Part shown: piece by piece, positions 56,179 to 64,000 of the stretch
How the letters are laid out: each line of letters starts with the position of its first letter
Position numbering within the stretch: position 1 is the stretch's first letter
Source: Anaeropeptidivorans aminofermentans
GTDB lineage: Bacteria > Bacillota > Clostridia > Lachnospirales > UBA5962
Assembly: GCF_940670685.1 (NCBI RefSeq)
Contig: NZ_OW711693.1
Coordinates: 744,001-808,000 of the forward strand
Length of the DNA: 64,000 nt
Direction: 5' to 3'
Position numbers and translations under genes: made by a program
The notes under the pieces: generated by a model
What the model saw: the letters and a program-made list of their open reading frames with translations, nothing else
Databases searched by the model: none
Told to the model about the DNA's origin: nothing

Positions 56179-56697
56179 TTGATTCTTTCAGGACTTGAAA
56201 TAGAAAAGCGAATGGGAAAAGACATTATAATTGAGCCTTTCGACAAAAAAGCCCTTAATCCCAACAGCTATAATTTAAAATTACATAACGAAATGCTTGT
56301 ATATGAAGAACATAATCTGGACATGAAAAAGAAAAATGAGGCAAAATTGATTGAGATACCGGAGGACGGCCTTTGGCTTGAGCCGGGTAAGCTTTATCTC
56401 GGCAGGACCCACGAATATACGGAGACGCTTAATTGTGTTCCCATGCTTGAGGGCCGTTCCTCAGTGGGCAGGCTCGGGCTTTTTATCCATGTTACGGCAG
56501 GGTTTGGCGACGTCGGGTTTAAAGGCTATTGGACCCTTGAAATCCACTGTGTTCAGCCTGTTAAAATATATCCCTATGTAGAGGTATGCCAAATTTATTA
56601 CCACACCATATGTGGCGATTATATTGAATACAAATCAGGGAAATACCAAAATAACAGCGGTATTCAGCCAAGCATGCTTTATAAGGACTTTCAATAA
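56179..56697 (+). CDS. dcd: dCTP deaminase
   Basis: A 172-residue trimeric nucleotide deaminase that makes dUTP (or dUMP). LEGRSSVGRLGLFIHVTAG and the catalytic glutamate in YWTLEIHCVQP are present; LNPNSYNLKLH is the usual N-terminal substrate segment. A TTG start nine bases after AAGGAGG gives the typical MILS beginning. First of three close genes with the two unknowns at 56748 and 57059. Confidence 0.92.
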   Translation: MILSGLEIEKRMGKDIIIEPFDKKALNPNSYNLKLHNEMLVYEEHNLDMKKKNEAKLIEIPEDGLWLEPGKLYLGRTHEYTETLNCVPMLEGRSSVGRLGLFIHVTAGFGDVGFKGYWTLEIHCVQPVKIYPYVEVCQIYYHTICGDYIEYKSGKYQNNSGIQPSMLYKDFQ

Positions 56698-56747
56698 GCT
56701 TACTTTAAAACTAATTAGGCATAAAACGCAATAAGGAGTTATTTTTT

Positions 56748-57029
56748 ATGAATAATGTTGTTTCAAAATTCAATGATTCAAAGGCGGAGCTTTTAAAGGC
56801 CTTTGGCTGCCCGGATGAATATTTCATAAGATATATGAAAGGCTTCAGCTATCAGATAACAGAAGACGACGGCATATTTTTCCTAAGCTATTGGCAGGAC
56901 GAAAAAAATAAGACAACGGCAATCGTAGTAAAAAGAGATGACAAGCCGTTACTTTATAAGCATAATAATCATACTATGGTAATAGCCATAGATTGTGTTA
57001 AAATTGGCTTTATATTTGAGAAGAAGTAA
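56748..57029 (+). CDS. Hypothetical protein (93 aa)
   Basis: A 93-residue soluble alpha/beta protein (helix SKAELLKAFGCPDEYFIRYM, then strands YQITEDDGIFFLSYW, TTAIVVKRDD, TMVIAIDCVKIGFIF). No family recognised. AAGGAG precedes the ATG. It is 50 bases after dcd and 29 before the coiled-coil membrane protein. Confidence 0.75.
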   Translation: MNNVVSKFNDSKAELLKAFGCPDEYFIRYMKGFSYQITEDDGIFFLSYWQDEKNKTTAIVVKRDDKPLLYKHNNHTMVIAIDCVKIGFIFEKK

Positions 57030-57058
57030 AGTGTATATCTTCTTTTGAGGTGAATCTA

Positions 57059-58423
57059 TTGGAAGAATATTCTGGCGAAACAAAAAGAACCCTATTTTTT
57101 GGAATTCTTAACTTTATAAATAAGCTTATGCCCAAAAGGCTAAAAAAGGCTGAAAAAACCCAGTTTGACAAATACCTTAAATCCCTCGATAAAAAGGATC
57201 CCATGTATGACAGGGCCCAAAAAACCTCTGAGCTTTGCAATGAGGCTGTTACTGTTGCCAAGCAGAGAATATTTCTCATACGTAAAATCCATGAAATAGA
57301 TGAGCAGATGGCGGAGCTTTCGGCATATGACAAGCTTACGGAAGAAGACGTAGTATACCTTAAGAAACTCATGGATCGATTTTCCTCTTTAAGCAAGGAT
57401 AAGAGCAATTTGATTTATCAGATGACTTCCTTTGATAAATCCCTTGAAAATATGCATTATATGGTTGACGATGCAAAATATATCGTAGACTATATTCCCG
57501 AAGCCGAAAGAAATCAGAAAATATTAAAAAAAGATATCAGCCTTTTGCAGGGAGAAAAGGCGGAGCTTGAATTTGAGTATAATCAGATGATTAATGCCCA
57601 TACTTTTATATACAGAAGCTCTATAGGGCTTGTAATCCTGTTTGGTTTTATACTTCTTCTTCTTTCTTATTTATTCTTATTTAAAAATGTATCTATATTC
57701 CTTCCGGCGGCTTCGCTTTCGTTTTTTTTGATTATTATTATAACCCTTGTCTATATTTTTAGAAAAAGAATCAAAGCAGAGCTTAAAATCAACAGGCTTA
57801 AATATGATAAAATTATTGGTATTATTAATAAGAAAACAGCAGTATACGCTCATTATACTAATTTTTTGAATTATGTGTATAAAAAATATAATGTAAGAAG
57901 CTCGGAAAAGCTTAAGAAAAATATAGCCGACTTCAACAAATATAAAACCATGGCCAACCGCTTTGATAAGCTTAAAAACAGCATGTATGAAACCGAGAAG
58001 GAAATATCTGCATTTTTAAGAGAGAAGAAGCTTGGGAATACTGTAATAACAGTTGAAGGCCTTGCTAAGACTTTGAATATAGACGATAAAAGAAGAACTT
58101 ACGGCAATTATGAAAAAGAGAAGAAAAGACTTGAAGAAAGGCTTTCCCAGCTCGATGAAATCCATGAAAGTATATGGAATAATCTTGTTATTCTTCATGA
58201 TGAAGATAAAACAGAGGATGAAATCATCGGAAGCATTATCGAAGCCTATATTGAGGAAGTGGGAAACATTGCCAATATAAGCCTTGATGACTTCTCAAAA
58301 GGGTATAAAAATGATATGGAAGAAAGCGACATGAGTAAGCTCTTTAAAAAGATAGCGGAAATAAATAACTCTATTGAAAAAGAGAAAAAGCCGGAGGAGC
58401 AAACAGAAGCAATTAAATCATAA
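57059..58423 (+). CDS. Coiled-coil membrane protein of unknown function
   Basis: A 454-residue protein. Residues ~20-180 are charged helices with coiled-coil character, two adjacent membrane helices follow (about 188-212 and 217-240), then another ~200 residues of coiled coil. A TTG at 57059 behind GAGGTG is the likely start (a GTG at 57050 is inside that site). No family recognised. Both long soluble parts should be on the same side if the two helices form a hairpin. Its stop lies 35 bases before the valS leader promoter. Confidence 0.78.
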   Translation: MEEYSGETKRTLFFGILNFINKLMPKRLKKAEKTQFDKYLKSLDKKDPMYDRAQKTSELCNEAVTVAKQRIFLIRKIHEIDEQMAELSAYDKLTEEDVVYLKKLMDRFSSLSKDKSNLIYQMTSFDKSLENMHYMVDDAKYIVDYIPEAERNQKILKKDISLLQGEKAELEFEYNQMINAHTFIYRSSIGLVILFGFILLLLSYLFLFKNVSIFLPAASLSFFLIIIITLVYIFRKRIKAELKINRLKYDKIIGIINKKTAVYAHYTNFLNYVYKKYNVRSSEKLKKNIADFNKYKTMANRFDKLKNSMYETEKEISAFLREKKLGNTVITVEGLAKTLNIDDKRRTYGNYEKEKKRLEERLSQLDEIHESIWNNLVILHDEDKTEDEIIGSIIEAYIEEVGNIANISLDDFSKGYKNDMEESDMSKLFKKIAEINNSIEKEKKPEEQTEAIKS

Positions 58424-58458
58424 AATTACTTGCTATAGGCTTTCAATATTCACAGGTA

Positions 58459-58487
58459 TTGACAATAAAGATACAATAACATATAAT
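58459..58487 (+). promoter_or_regulatory. Perfect promoter of the valS T-box leader
   Basis: TTGACA (58459-58464), 17-base spacer, TATAAT (58482-58487). Confidence 0.9.
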
Positions 58488-58499
58488 ATTACAAATTAA

Positions 58500-58773
58500 T
58501 AAGATAAAAGCTGAGAAAAAGAGGAGTAGGCATTCACGATTTTTAGAGAGAGGCGTTCACCGGCTGAAAGGCGCCTTATTTACGGACTGCTGAAGGTAGC
58601 TTTGGAGCTTTTATATTGAAAATGGGTTAATGCCCAGTAGATATAAACGTTGGCTGCGTTAAAAGCCGGATATAGGCTTATTTTATTTGCTTATGTCCAT
58701 AAGAGCTTGATTATTCAAGAATTAAGGTGGTACCGCGATGCTTTCGCCCTTTTCTAAGGACGGGAGCTTTTTT
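58500..58773 (+). promoter_or_regulatory. T-box leader, valine specifier
   Basis: The invariant T-box sequence AAGGTGGTACCGCG is at 58724-58737 and is followed by a terminator (GCTTTCGCCC...GGGAGC, T6) ending near 58773. Stem I begins around 58540 (AGAGAGAGGCG); the specifier loop GAAG-GTA-GC puts a GTA valine codon at 58596-58598. Uncharged tRNA-Val should stabilise the antiterminator and allow valS expression. Confidence 0.92.
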
Positions 58774-58781
58774 ATTGGCGT

Positions 58782-58850
58782 CGTCAAAACAAAGTTTTGA
58801 CGGGTTTTCACGGTAGGCAGGTTTAGCAAGTTCCTAAAGAAACTTTCTAA
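58782..58850 (+). other. Two hairpins between T-box and TIR element
   Basis: CGTCAAAAC-AAA-GTTTTGACG at 58782-58802 and AGGTTTAG...CTAAACCT at about 58819-58855. Neither has a T run; they lie in the read-through part of the valS leader. Confidence 0.5.
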
Positions 58851-58915
58851 ACCTCGCATTTTGGCAGAAGTAAATGCCGCAAAAATGATTAAAATCTACG
58901 ATGTTCAACACAAGA

Positions 58916-59162
58916 TATAGTAAATTTAAAGTTAAACAGTAACAAAACCGTATATTTGCAAGGATTCAAAAATGTACCGTTTCCGAAGGAAATCCGTATT
59001 TTTATACTACGCGAACTTGGAAAAGGATGCAGGCGTAAGCCTGCAAATCTTTTTTAAGTGAGCGATTTCTTATCGTTATCAAACTCAAACTTGTTTTTGT
59101 TTGGTAACGATGAATCCGCAGTGAATAGGTTTTTGTTACTTCTTTATAAGAAATTCACTATA
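58916..59162. repeat. TIR mosaic element inside the valS leader, 247 bp
   Basis: Left TATAGTAAATTT, right AAATTCACTATA. It carries, in opposite order to 41475, the ATATTTGCAAGG/TTTCCGAAGGAAA, GCAGGC-GTAA-GCCTGC, GTTATCAAACT...TTTGGTAAC and GATGAATCC modules. It lies between the T-box terminator and the valS start, so every valS mRNA contains it. Confidence 0.85.
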
Positions 59163-59316
59163 TTTTATAGAATATTCCTGTGAAGGGTTAACTTAAATGC
59201 AGGTAATTGAAATATAACGAATTTACAGTTACGAATATTCTTATGGCTTTTCATTAACCGCATAAGGAAAATGATATATTATTATTTTATGAGCATAGAA
59301 AACAGGAGGAGTTTAT

Positions 59317-61953
59317 ATGAAGGAATTGGAAAAAACCTATAATCCTAAGGAAATAGAAGATAGAATTTACAGCAACTGGCTTGAAAAGAAATACTTTGCA
59401 GGAAAAATAGATAAAAATAAAAAGCCCTATTCAATTGTGATACCGCCGCCGAATATTACAGGCCAGCTCCATTTGGGGCATGCCTTAAATTGTACCATGC
59501 AGGATATTTTAATCAGGTCTAAGCGTATGCAGGGCTATTCTGTTTTATGGCTTCCGGGCACAGACCATGCCAGCATTTCAACAGAGGTAAAAATCGTTGA
59601 AAAAATGGCCAAGGAAGGCGTTACCAAGGCGGACATCGGCAGAGAAGGCTTCCTTGAAAGGGCTTGGGAATGGAGAAACGAGTTCGGCGGAAGAATTGTT
59701 TCCCAGCTGAAAAAGCTCGGCGGTTCCTGCGACTGGGACAGGGAACGGTTTACCCTTGATGAAGGCCTAAACAATGCCGTTAACGAGGTTTTCTTAAAGC
59801 TTTATAAAAAAGGCTGGATTTACAAAGGAGAAAAGCTGATTAACTGGTGCCCCAAATGTAAAACCACTATTTCCGACGCGGAGGTTGACCATGAGGAAAA
59901 AACCGGCGGCTTCTGGCACTTTAAATATCCTATTGAAGATACAGAGGAATATCTGGAGTTTGCCACAACAAGGCCTGAAACCATGCTTGGAGATACGGCT
60001 ATCGCAGTAAACCCTGAGGATGAAAGATATACCCATCTTGTAGGTAAATTTGTTACGGTGCCCATTGTAAACAGAAGAATTCCCATTATTGCTGATTTCT
60101 ACGTGGAAAAGGATTTCGGAACAGGCGTAGTTAAAATAACCCCTGCCCACGACCCCAACGACTATGAAGTAGGTCTTAGGAATCAACTTGAAACCATCAA
60201 TATTATGAATGATGACGGCACTTTAAATAAAAACGCCGGCCCTTATGAAGGGTTAGACCGGTACGACGCAAGAAAGAAAATCATCGAAGAATTTAAGGAC
60301 ATGGGCCTTTTCGTAAAGATGGAAGAAATCAAGCATTCCGTTGGAGTTCATGAAAGATGCCATGAAGTTATAGAACCTTTAATCAAGCTCCAATGGTTTG
60401 TTAAAATGGAGGAAATGGCAAAGCCTGCCATTGAAGCCGTTAAGGATAAAAGCCTTAATTTTGTGCCCGAACGGTATGAAAAAACGTATTTGAACTGGCT
60501 TGAAAATATCAGAGACTGGTGTATTTCCCGTCAGCTTTGGTGGGGTCACCGTATCCCCGCTTATTACTGTCAGGAGTGCGGTCATATTAATGTTTCTGTT
60601 CATGCACCGGAAAAATGTGAAAAATGTAGCAGTACAAATTTAAAGCAGGACGAGGACTCTCTGGATACCTGGTTCAGCTCTGCCCTCTGGCCTTTTTCTA
60701 CCCTTGGCTGGCCGGAAAAGACGCCGGAGCTTGAATATTTCTACCCGACGAATGTTCTGGTAACGGCTTATGATATTATTTTCTTCTGGGTTGTAAGAAT
60801 GGTATTTTCAGCCATTGAACAGACAGGAGAGCTGCCGTTTAAAGATGTTTTAATTCATGGCCTTATTAGAGACGCTCAGGGCAGAAAAATGAGCAAATCT
60901 TTAAATAACGGTGTGGACCCGCTGGAGGTTATTGATAAATACGGCGCAGATGCTTTAAGGTTTTCTCTTATGATGGGCAATTCCGCAGGAAACGACCTTA
61001 GGTTCTCCGAAGAAAAGGTTGAGTCTGCAAGAAACTTCATCAATAAAATATGGAATGCTGCAAGGTTCATTATGATGAATTTCGACGAGGAAATAAAAGA
61101 GCCCGAAAGCCTTGACCATACGGATAAATGGATACTTTCAAAATGCAATACCTTAATAAAAGAGGTTACTTATAATCTCGAAAATTACGACCTTGGTGTT
61201 TCTCTCCAGAAAATATATGATTTTGCATGGGATGAATACTGTGACTGGTATATAGAGATGGTTAAGCCAAGGCTCTATAATAAGGAAGACCCTACGAGAG
61301 GCGCTGCTCTTTATACCCTTCATAAGGTGCTTATTCAAATCCTTAAGCTTTTGCACCCTTATACGCCTTTTGTTACTGAGGAGATATTTATGACCCTCCA
61401 AAGTGAAGAAGAAACCATTATGCTTTCAAAATGGCCTGAATATGACGAGGCTATGTGCTTTTCCGAAGACGAAGAGGCCATAGAACTTATAAAAACAGCA
61501 GTAAAGGGTATAAGAAATATCAGAGCGGAAATGAATGTTGCCCCTTCTAAAAAGGCGAAGATGATTATAGTTACGAAAGATCAAACCATAGGAAGCCTTT
61601 TTGAAACCCAAAGTTCTTATATAAAGAATTTGGCTTCGGCTTCTGAAATTATTATTCAGGAGGAAAAGGCAGGTGTTTCCGACGATGCGGTATCTGTTAT
61701 CATACCGAATGCCAATATATATCTTCCTTTTGAAGAGCTTGTGGATATTTCTAAAGAGATAAAAAGACTTGAAGCAGAGCTTGATAAAATAGAAAAAGAA
61801 ATCAAAAGAGCAGAAGGCAAGCTTTCAAACGAAGGCTTTACCTCAAAGGCCCCCCAATCTCTTATAGACGCTGAAAACGAAAAGAAGGAAAAGTATATCG
61901 GCCTTTATGACCAGGTTAAAAGACAGCTTGACAATATAAAAGAAAAAATGTAA
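59317..61953 (+). CDS. valS: Valyl-tRNA synthetase
   Basis: An 878-residue class I synthetase. HIGH motif in NITGQLHLGHALN (about residue 47), KMSKS in GRKMSKSLNNGVDP (about 525), editing domain with FATTRPETMLGDTA, anticodon-binding domain, and a C-terminal coiled-coil arm (about 805-878). AGGAGG precedes the ATG. Controlled by the upstream T-box. A terminator follows. Confidence 0.97.
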   Translation: MKELEKTYNPKEIEDRIYSNWLEKKYFAGKIDKNKKPYSIVIPPPNITGQLHLGHALNCTMQDILIRSKRMQGYSVLWLPGTDHASISTEVKIVEKMAKEGVTKADIGREGFLERAWEWRNEFGGRIVSQLKKLGGSCDWDRERFTLDEGLNNAVNEVFLKLYKKGWIYKGEKLINWCPKCKTTISDAEVDHEEKTGGFWHFKYPIEDTEEYLEFATTRPETMLGDTAIAVNPEDERYTHLVGKFVTVPIVNRRIPIIADFYVEKDFGTGVVKITPAHDPNDYEVGLRNQLETINIMNDDGTLNKNAGPYEGLDRYDARKKIIEEFKDMGLFVKMEEIKHSVGVHERCHEVIEPLIKLQWFVKMEEMAKPAIEAVKDKSLNFVPERYEKTYLNWLENIRDWCISRQLWWGHRIPAYYCQECGHINVSVHAPEKCEKCSSTNLKQDEDSLDTWFSSALWPFSTLGWPEKTPELEYFYPTNVLVTAYDIIFFWVVRMVFSAIEQTGELPFKDVLIHGLIRDAQGRKMSKSLNNGVDPLEVIDKYGADALRFSLMMGNSAGNDLRFSEEKVESARNFINKIWNAARFIMMNFDEEIKEPESLDHTDKWILSKCNTLIKEVTYNLENYDLGVSLQKIYDFAWDEYCDWYIEMVKPRLYNKEDPTRGAALYTLHKVLIQILKLLHPYTPFVTEEIFMTLQSEEETIMLSKWPEYDEAMCFSEDEEAIELIKTAVKGIRNIRAEMNVAPSKKAKMIIVTKDQTIGSLFETQSSYIKNLASASEIIIQEEKAGVSDDAVSVIIPNANIYLPFEELVDISKEIKRLEAELDKIEKEIKRAEGKLSNEGFTSKAPQSLIDAENEKKEKYIGLYDQVKRQLDNIKEKM

Positions 61954-61956
61954 AAA

Positions 61957-61990
61957 TAATAAAAAGGGCCTAAGGCCCTTTTATTATTTT
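61957..61990 (+). terminator. Terminator after valS
   Basis: AATAAAAAGGGCC / GGCCCTTTTATTATT stem ending in TTTTT, four bases after the stop. Confidence 0.9.
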
Positions 61991-62495
61991 TTAAACTTTC
62001 TATGAAAAATGGGTGAACTTTGTTAAGGCGTGAACTTTTACCAAAAAAATCCCGATAATTATGAACTTTCATTAAGAAATTATTAAAATAGAATAATAGT
62101 CAATATGCAGTATTGTAAATAAAGGCGGATTAAGTGTATAATAAATTTATATGTTTAATATATAGTTCATGAATTTAAAAATTTGCTTATTAATGATAAG
62201 AGGATGTGTATTTAAAAAACGATTTACAAGCTGGGGATTGTATAATTTTTTAGTTTGTTTAGTACAGTATGGACATATTCTTAATTTCGATTGTATTATA
62301 TTTAACAGGTTTGAAAAGGGCTACAAGATACCTTGCGTCTTTTTTCAAGTTCGTTTAAGTATATAGTCTGTTTACTTTATGCTCCTGCAGATTTGTCTTT
62401 AGAAGGTTTAAAATAAAAAGCAGAAGTAAATTGACAATAATATTATTCATAGGAATTCAAGTATACATAAATAGTGATGGATTTAGGAGGCTTTT
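61991..62495. other. AT-rich gap
   Basis: Three GTGAACTTT/ATGAACTTT repeats lie at 62012-62092. A possible promoter (TTGTAA, 18, TATAAT at 62137-62142) precedes a long leader. The third repeat family is at 62410-62466. A frame at 62169-62366 has no ribosome site. Confidence 0.45.
62410..62466 (+). repeat. Third repeat family, copy
   Basis: AAAATAAAAAGCAGAAGTAA, ATTGACAATAATATTATTC, ATAGGAATTCAAGTATA: same blocks as 51608-51660. Lies 30 bases before the next gene. Confidence 0.6.
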
Positions 62496-62648
62496 ATGAT
62501 AGATTTTATGGAAGAAATAAGCAAGTATAAACCTATTTTGGGAATAGGCGAGGTAGGCTCCTCTATACAGACAGACGAAATAAAGGACATGATGGATTTG
62601 CTTCAGTATATTACCGATCAGGTCGCCCAGAAAAGTGACAAGGAGTAG
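62496..62648 (+). CDS. Small hypothetical protein (50 aa)
   Basis: ATG preceded by AGGAGG at a spacing of five bases; 50 residues (begins MIDFMEEISKYKPILGIGE) with a predicted C-terminal helix (DEIKDMMDLLQYITDQVAQ). Its final codons (AAGGAG) form the ribosome site of the next gene, so the two are coupled. No family recognised. Confidence 0.65.
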   Translation: MIDFMEEISKYKPILGIGEVGSSIQTDEIKDMMDLLQYITDQVAQKSDKE

Positions 62649-62654
62649 ATAAAG

Positions 62655-64000
62655 TTGAATTGTCCCAATTGCAAGCAGGAAATCAAAGACAGTAATATCT
62701 GCCCCAGCTGCGGAATCGATGTAGTTTTGTTTGAAAAGACCCTTAAAATATCCGACGTTCTTTATAATAAGGGGCTGAACCTTGCTAAGGTAAGGGATTT
62801 GTCCGGGGCTTCAGACGCTCTTATGAAGAGCATACAGTTTAACAAAAACAATTATTATGCCAGAAATCTTCTCGGTCTTGTTTTTTATGAAACAGGGCAT
62901 ATTGGTGATGCCTTAAAGCAATGGGTCATAAGCGCCTCTTTAATGAGCGAGATGAACCCTGCCGTGAAGTATATAGAAAGGGTTCAAAAAAGCCCTAAAG
63001 ATATGGACATGCTGGATGATGCCATAGAAATGTATAATAATGCCCTTGGCTATATAGACCAGAAATCCGACGATATCGCTATTATACAGCTTAAAAAAGC
63101 GATAGAGCTTAGCCCTAAATTTATTGATGCGATGAACTTATTGGCATTTTGCTATTTAATTCAAAATGAAAAGCAAAAGGCTTCTCAGCTTATCGTCAAG
63201 GTTCTTGAGCTTGATATTAATAACCCCATAGCATTAAATTATTATAATGAAGTATTTCCCAATAGACAAAGGCCGAAGCCTTCGGAAAAGAAAGAGCCAA
63301 AGAAGGTATCTCCCGTTACGTCAACAGCCATGCTTACGCCCGAAAGCAGAAAGAAGCTTTTTGGAAACAATTTTTACTTTGCCGAGTTTGTAAGCTTTTT
63401 TGCAGGCTGTATTTGCGTTCTTGCCCTTATGTATATCCTTGTGATTCCCGGGGCTACGGAGGAAAGGGATAATAAAATAACACAGCTCGAAGATAAAATA
63501 ACTTCCATGGAAGAGGCCCAAAAGACAAAAGAAACAGAACTTAACGACAAAATAACAGCTCTTACGGAAGAAAATACAAAAGTTAAAGAAGAAAATGCCC
63601 ATTTAAATTCAGAGGTTACGGTGCAGAGAAAGGTAAGTACATTAAACTCTGCGCTGGAGCTTTATTCTAACGGAGAAACGGGAGAAGCGGCGTCGGTTAT
63701 ATATTCCATCGACCCTACAGGGCTTGACGAAGAAAACATGACAAAATATGAAAATGCCAAGGAAGAGATATATAAGAAGGCGGCCTCTACTTATTATGAT
63801 CAAGGCGTATCAAGCTTCAATAAAGCTGAATATGAAGACGCAAGGCGCTCTTTTGAATCCTGCATTATCTATGCGGCGGAAGATGCCAACTTTATAGACG
63901 ATGCCGCCTATTTTCTCGGCCGTATAGCTGAAGAGGATAAGGATTTGGAAAAAGCCAAGCTTTATTATAATATGGTTTTGGAAAAATACCCTAATTCCAA
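62655..64000 (+). CDS. Zinc-ribbon, TPR and coiled-coil membrane protein (3' end outside window)
   Basis: Open from a TTG at 62655 (AAGGAG nine bases upstream) to the window end, at least 448 codons. Order: zinc ribbon with CPNC and CPSCG (residues 2-20), cytoplasmic TPR-like helices (about 30-200: YYARNLLGLVFYETGHIGDAL, FIDAMNLLAFCYLIQNEKQKA), one membrane helix (about 238-260, FVSFFAGCICVLALMYILVI), a coiled coil (about 265-320) and outside TPRs (about 330-448: ASTYYDQGVSSFNKAEYEDAR, AAYFLGRIAEEDKDLEKAK). Family unknown; the layout suggests a scaffold spanning the membrane. Confidence 0.82.
   Translation, partial: MNCPNCKQEIKDSNICPSCGIDVVLFEKTLKISDVLYNKGLNLAKVRDLSGASDALMKSIQFNKNNYYARNLLGLVFYETGHIGDALKQWVISASLMSEMNPAVKYIERVQKSPKDMDMLDDAIEMYNNALGYIDQKSDDIAIIQLKKAIELSPKFIDAMNLLAFCYLIQNEKQKASQLIVKVLELDINNPIALNYYNEVFPNRQRPKPSEKKEPKKVSPVTSTAMLTPESRKKLFGNNFYFAEFVSFFAGCICVLALMYILVIPGATEERDNKITQLEDKITSMEEAQKTKETELNDKITALTEENTKVKEENAHLNSEVTVQRKVSTLNSALELYSNGETGEAASVIYSIDPTGLDEENMTKYENAKEEIYKKAASTYYDQGVSSFNKAEYEDARRSFESCIIYAAEDANFIDDAAYFLGRIAEEDKDLEKAKLYYNMVLEKYPNS

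Noticed and set aside
55989-56264. 91-codon minus-strand frame overlapping dcd start
   Set aside because: Antisense to the certain dcd gene, no ribosome site.
58782-58802. Perfect hairpin as the T-box terminator
   Set aside because: It lacks a T run; the true terminator directly follows the T-box sequence and ends near 58773.
62169-62366. 65-codon frame after valS
   Set aside because: No ribosome site; hydrophobic composition expected from AT-rich DNA.

Overview
The window is chromosomal DNA of a low-GC, Gram-positive anaerobe of the class Clostridia, probably a Lachnospirales-type amino-acid or amino-sugar fermenter. This rests on gene order (tilS-hpt-ftsH; yicC-remA-gmk-rpoZ-priA-def-fmt-yugP), strong AGGAGG ribosome sites, frequent TTG starts, a T-box in front of valS, and DUF families typical of this group. 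No rRNA, CRISPR array, intact insertion sequence, prophage or integrase was seen.

Layout. 1-2250: a 5' gene fragment, the last ~50 codons of an archaeal-type aspartyl/asparaginyl-tRNA synthetase as a relic, several repeat elements and a VOC-fold protein. 2495-11160 (minus strand): a complete F1Fo ATP synthase operon (atpI-B-E-F-H-A-G-D-C) that runs with a 4-base overlap into the potassium transporter genes ktrB-ktrA. The c subunit has two ion-binding carboxylates (E30 and E63), the signature of a sodium-driven rotor as in Fusobacterium. 11896-14128: ornithine cyclodeaminase-family enzyme and an AraC/GyrI regulator. 14170-22020 (minus strand): a conserved but poorly understood catabolic cluster: dgaF-like KDGP aldolase, dgaE-like PLP ammonia-lyase, membrane proteins DUF4310 and DUF4311, soluble DUF4312, SFCGS glycine-rich protein, a one-domain PRD protein, a metal-dependent amidohydrolase/deacetylase and a BglG-type PRD regulator. 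It carries no classical PTS permease or sugar kinase, so the DUF proteins are candidates for an unrecognised uptake (possibly phosphorylating) system. This is the strongest candidate for a new system in the window.

22355-33069: a DUF6323-DUF6179 pair behind a perfect promoter, tilS-hpt-ftsH, DUF1697, a small ribbon-helix-helix gene divergent from a 53-residue protein, an S9 peptidase and a lipoprotein. 33362-41421: tRNA-Ser(UGA), small accessory genes (DUF4256, DUF2200, Nudix, pyrophosphatase-like, DUF1905, MBL hydrolase), a chloramphenicol acetyltransferase gene broken by two stop codons and overlapping an intact aminoglycoside phosphotransferase-like gene, an isoprenylcysteine methyltransferase-family membrane protein and DegV. 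41799-51418: rqcH and the housekeeping run yicC to yugP (without coaBC). 52214-64000: secreted 5'-nucleotidase with LysM, alanine dehydrogenase, dCTP deaminase, two unknown genes, T-box and valS, and a zinc-ribbon/TPR membrane protein cut by the window end.

Throughout, intergenic regions hold a mosaic family of palindromic elements with ends close to TATAGTAAATTT / AAATTTACTATA: at least sixteen full or partial copies, often touching stop codons or ribosome sites. Two further repeat families share these gaps.
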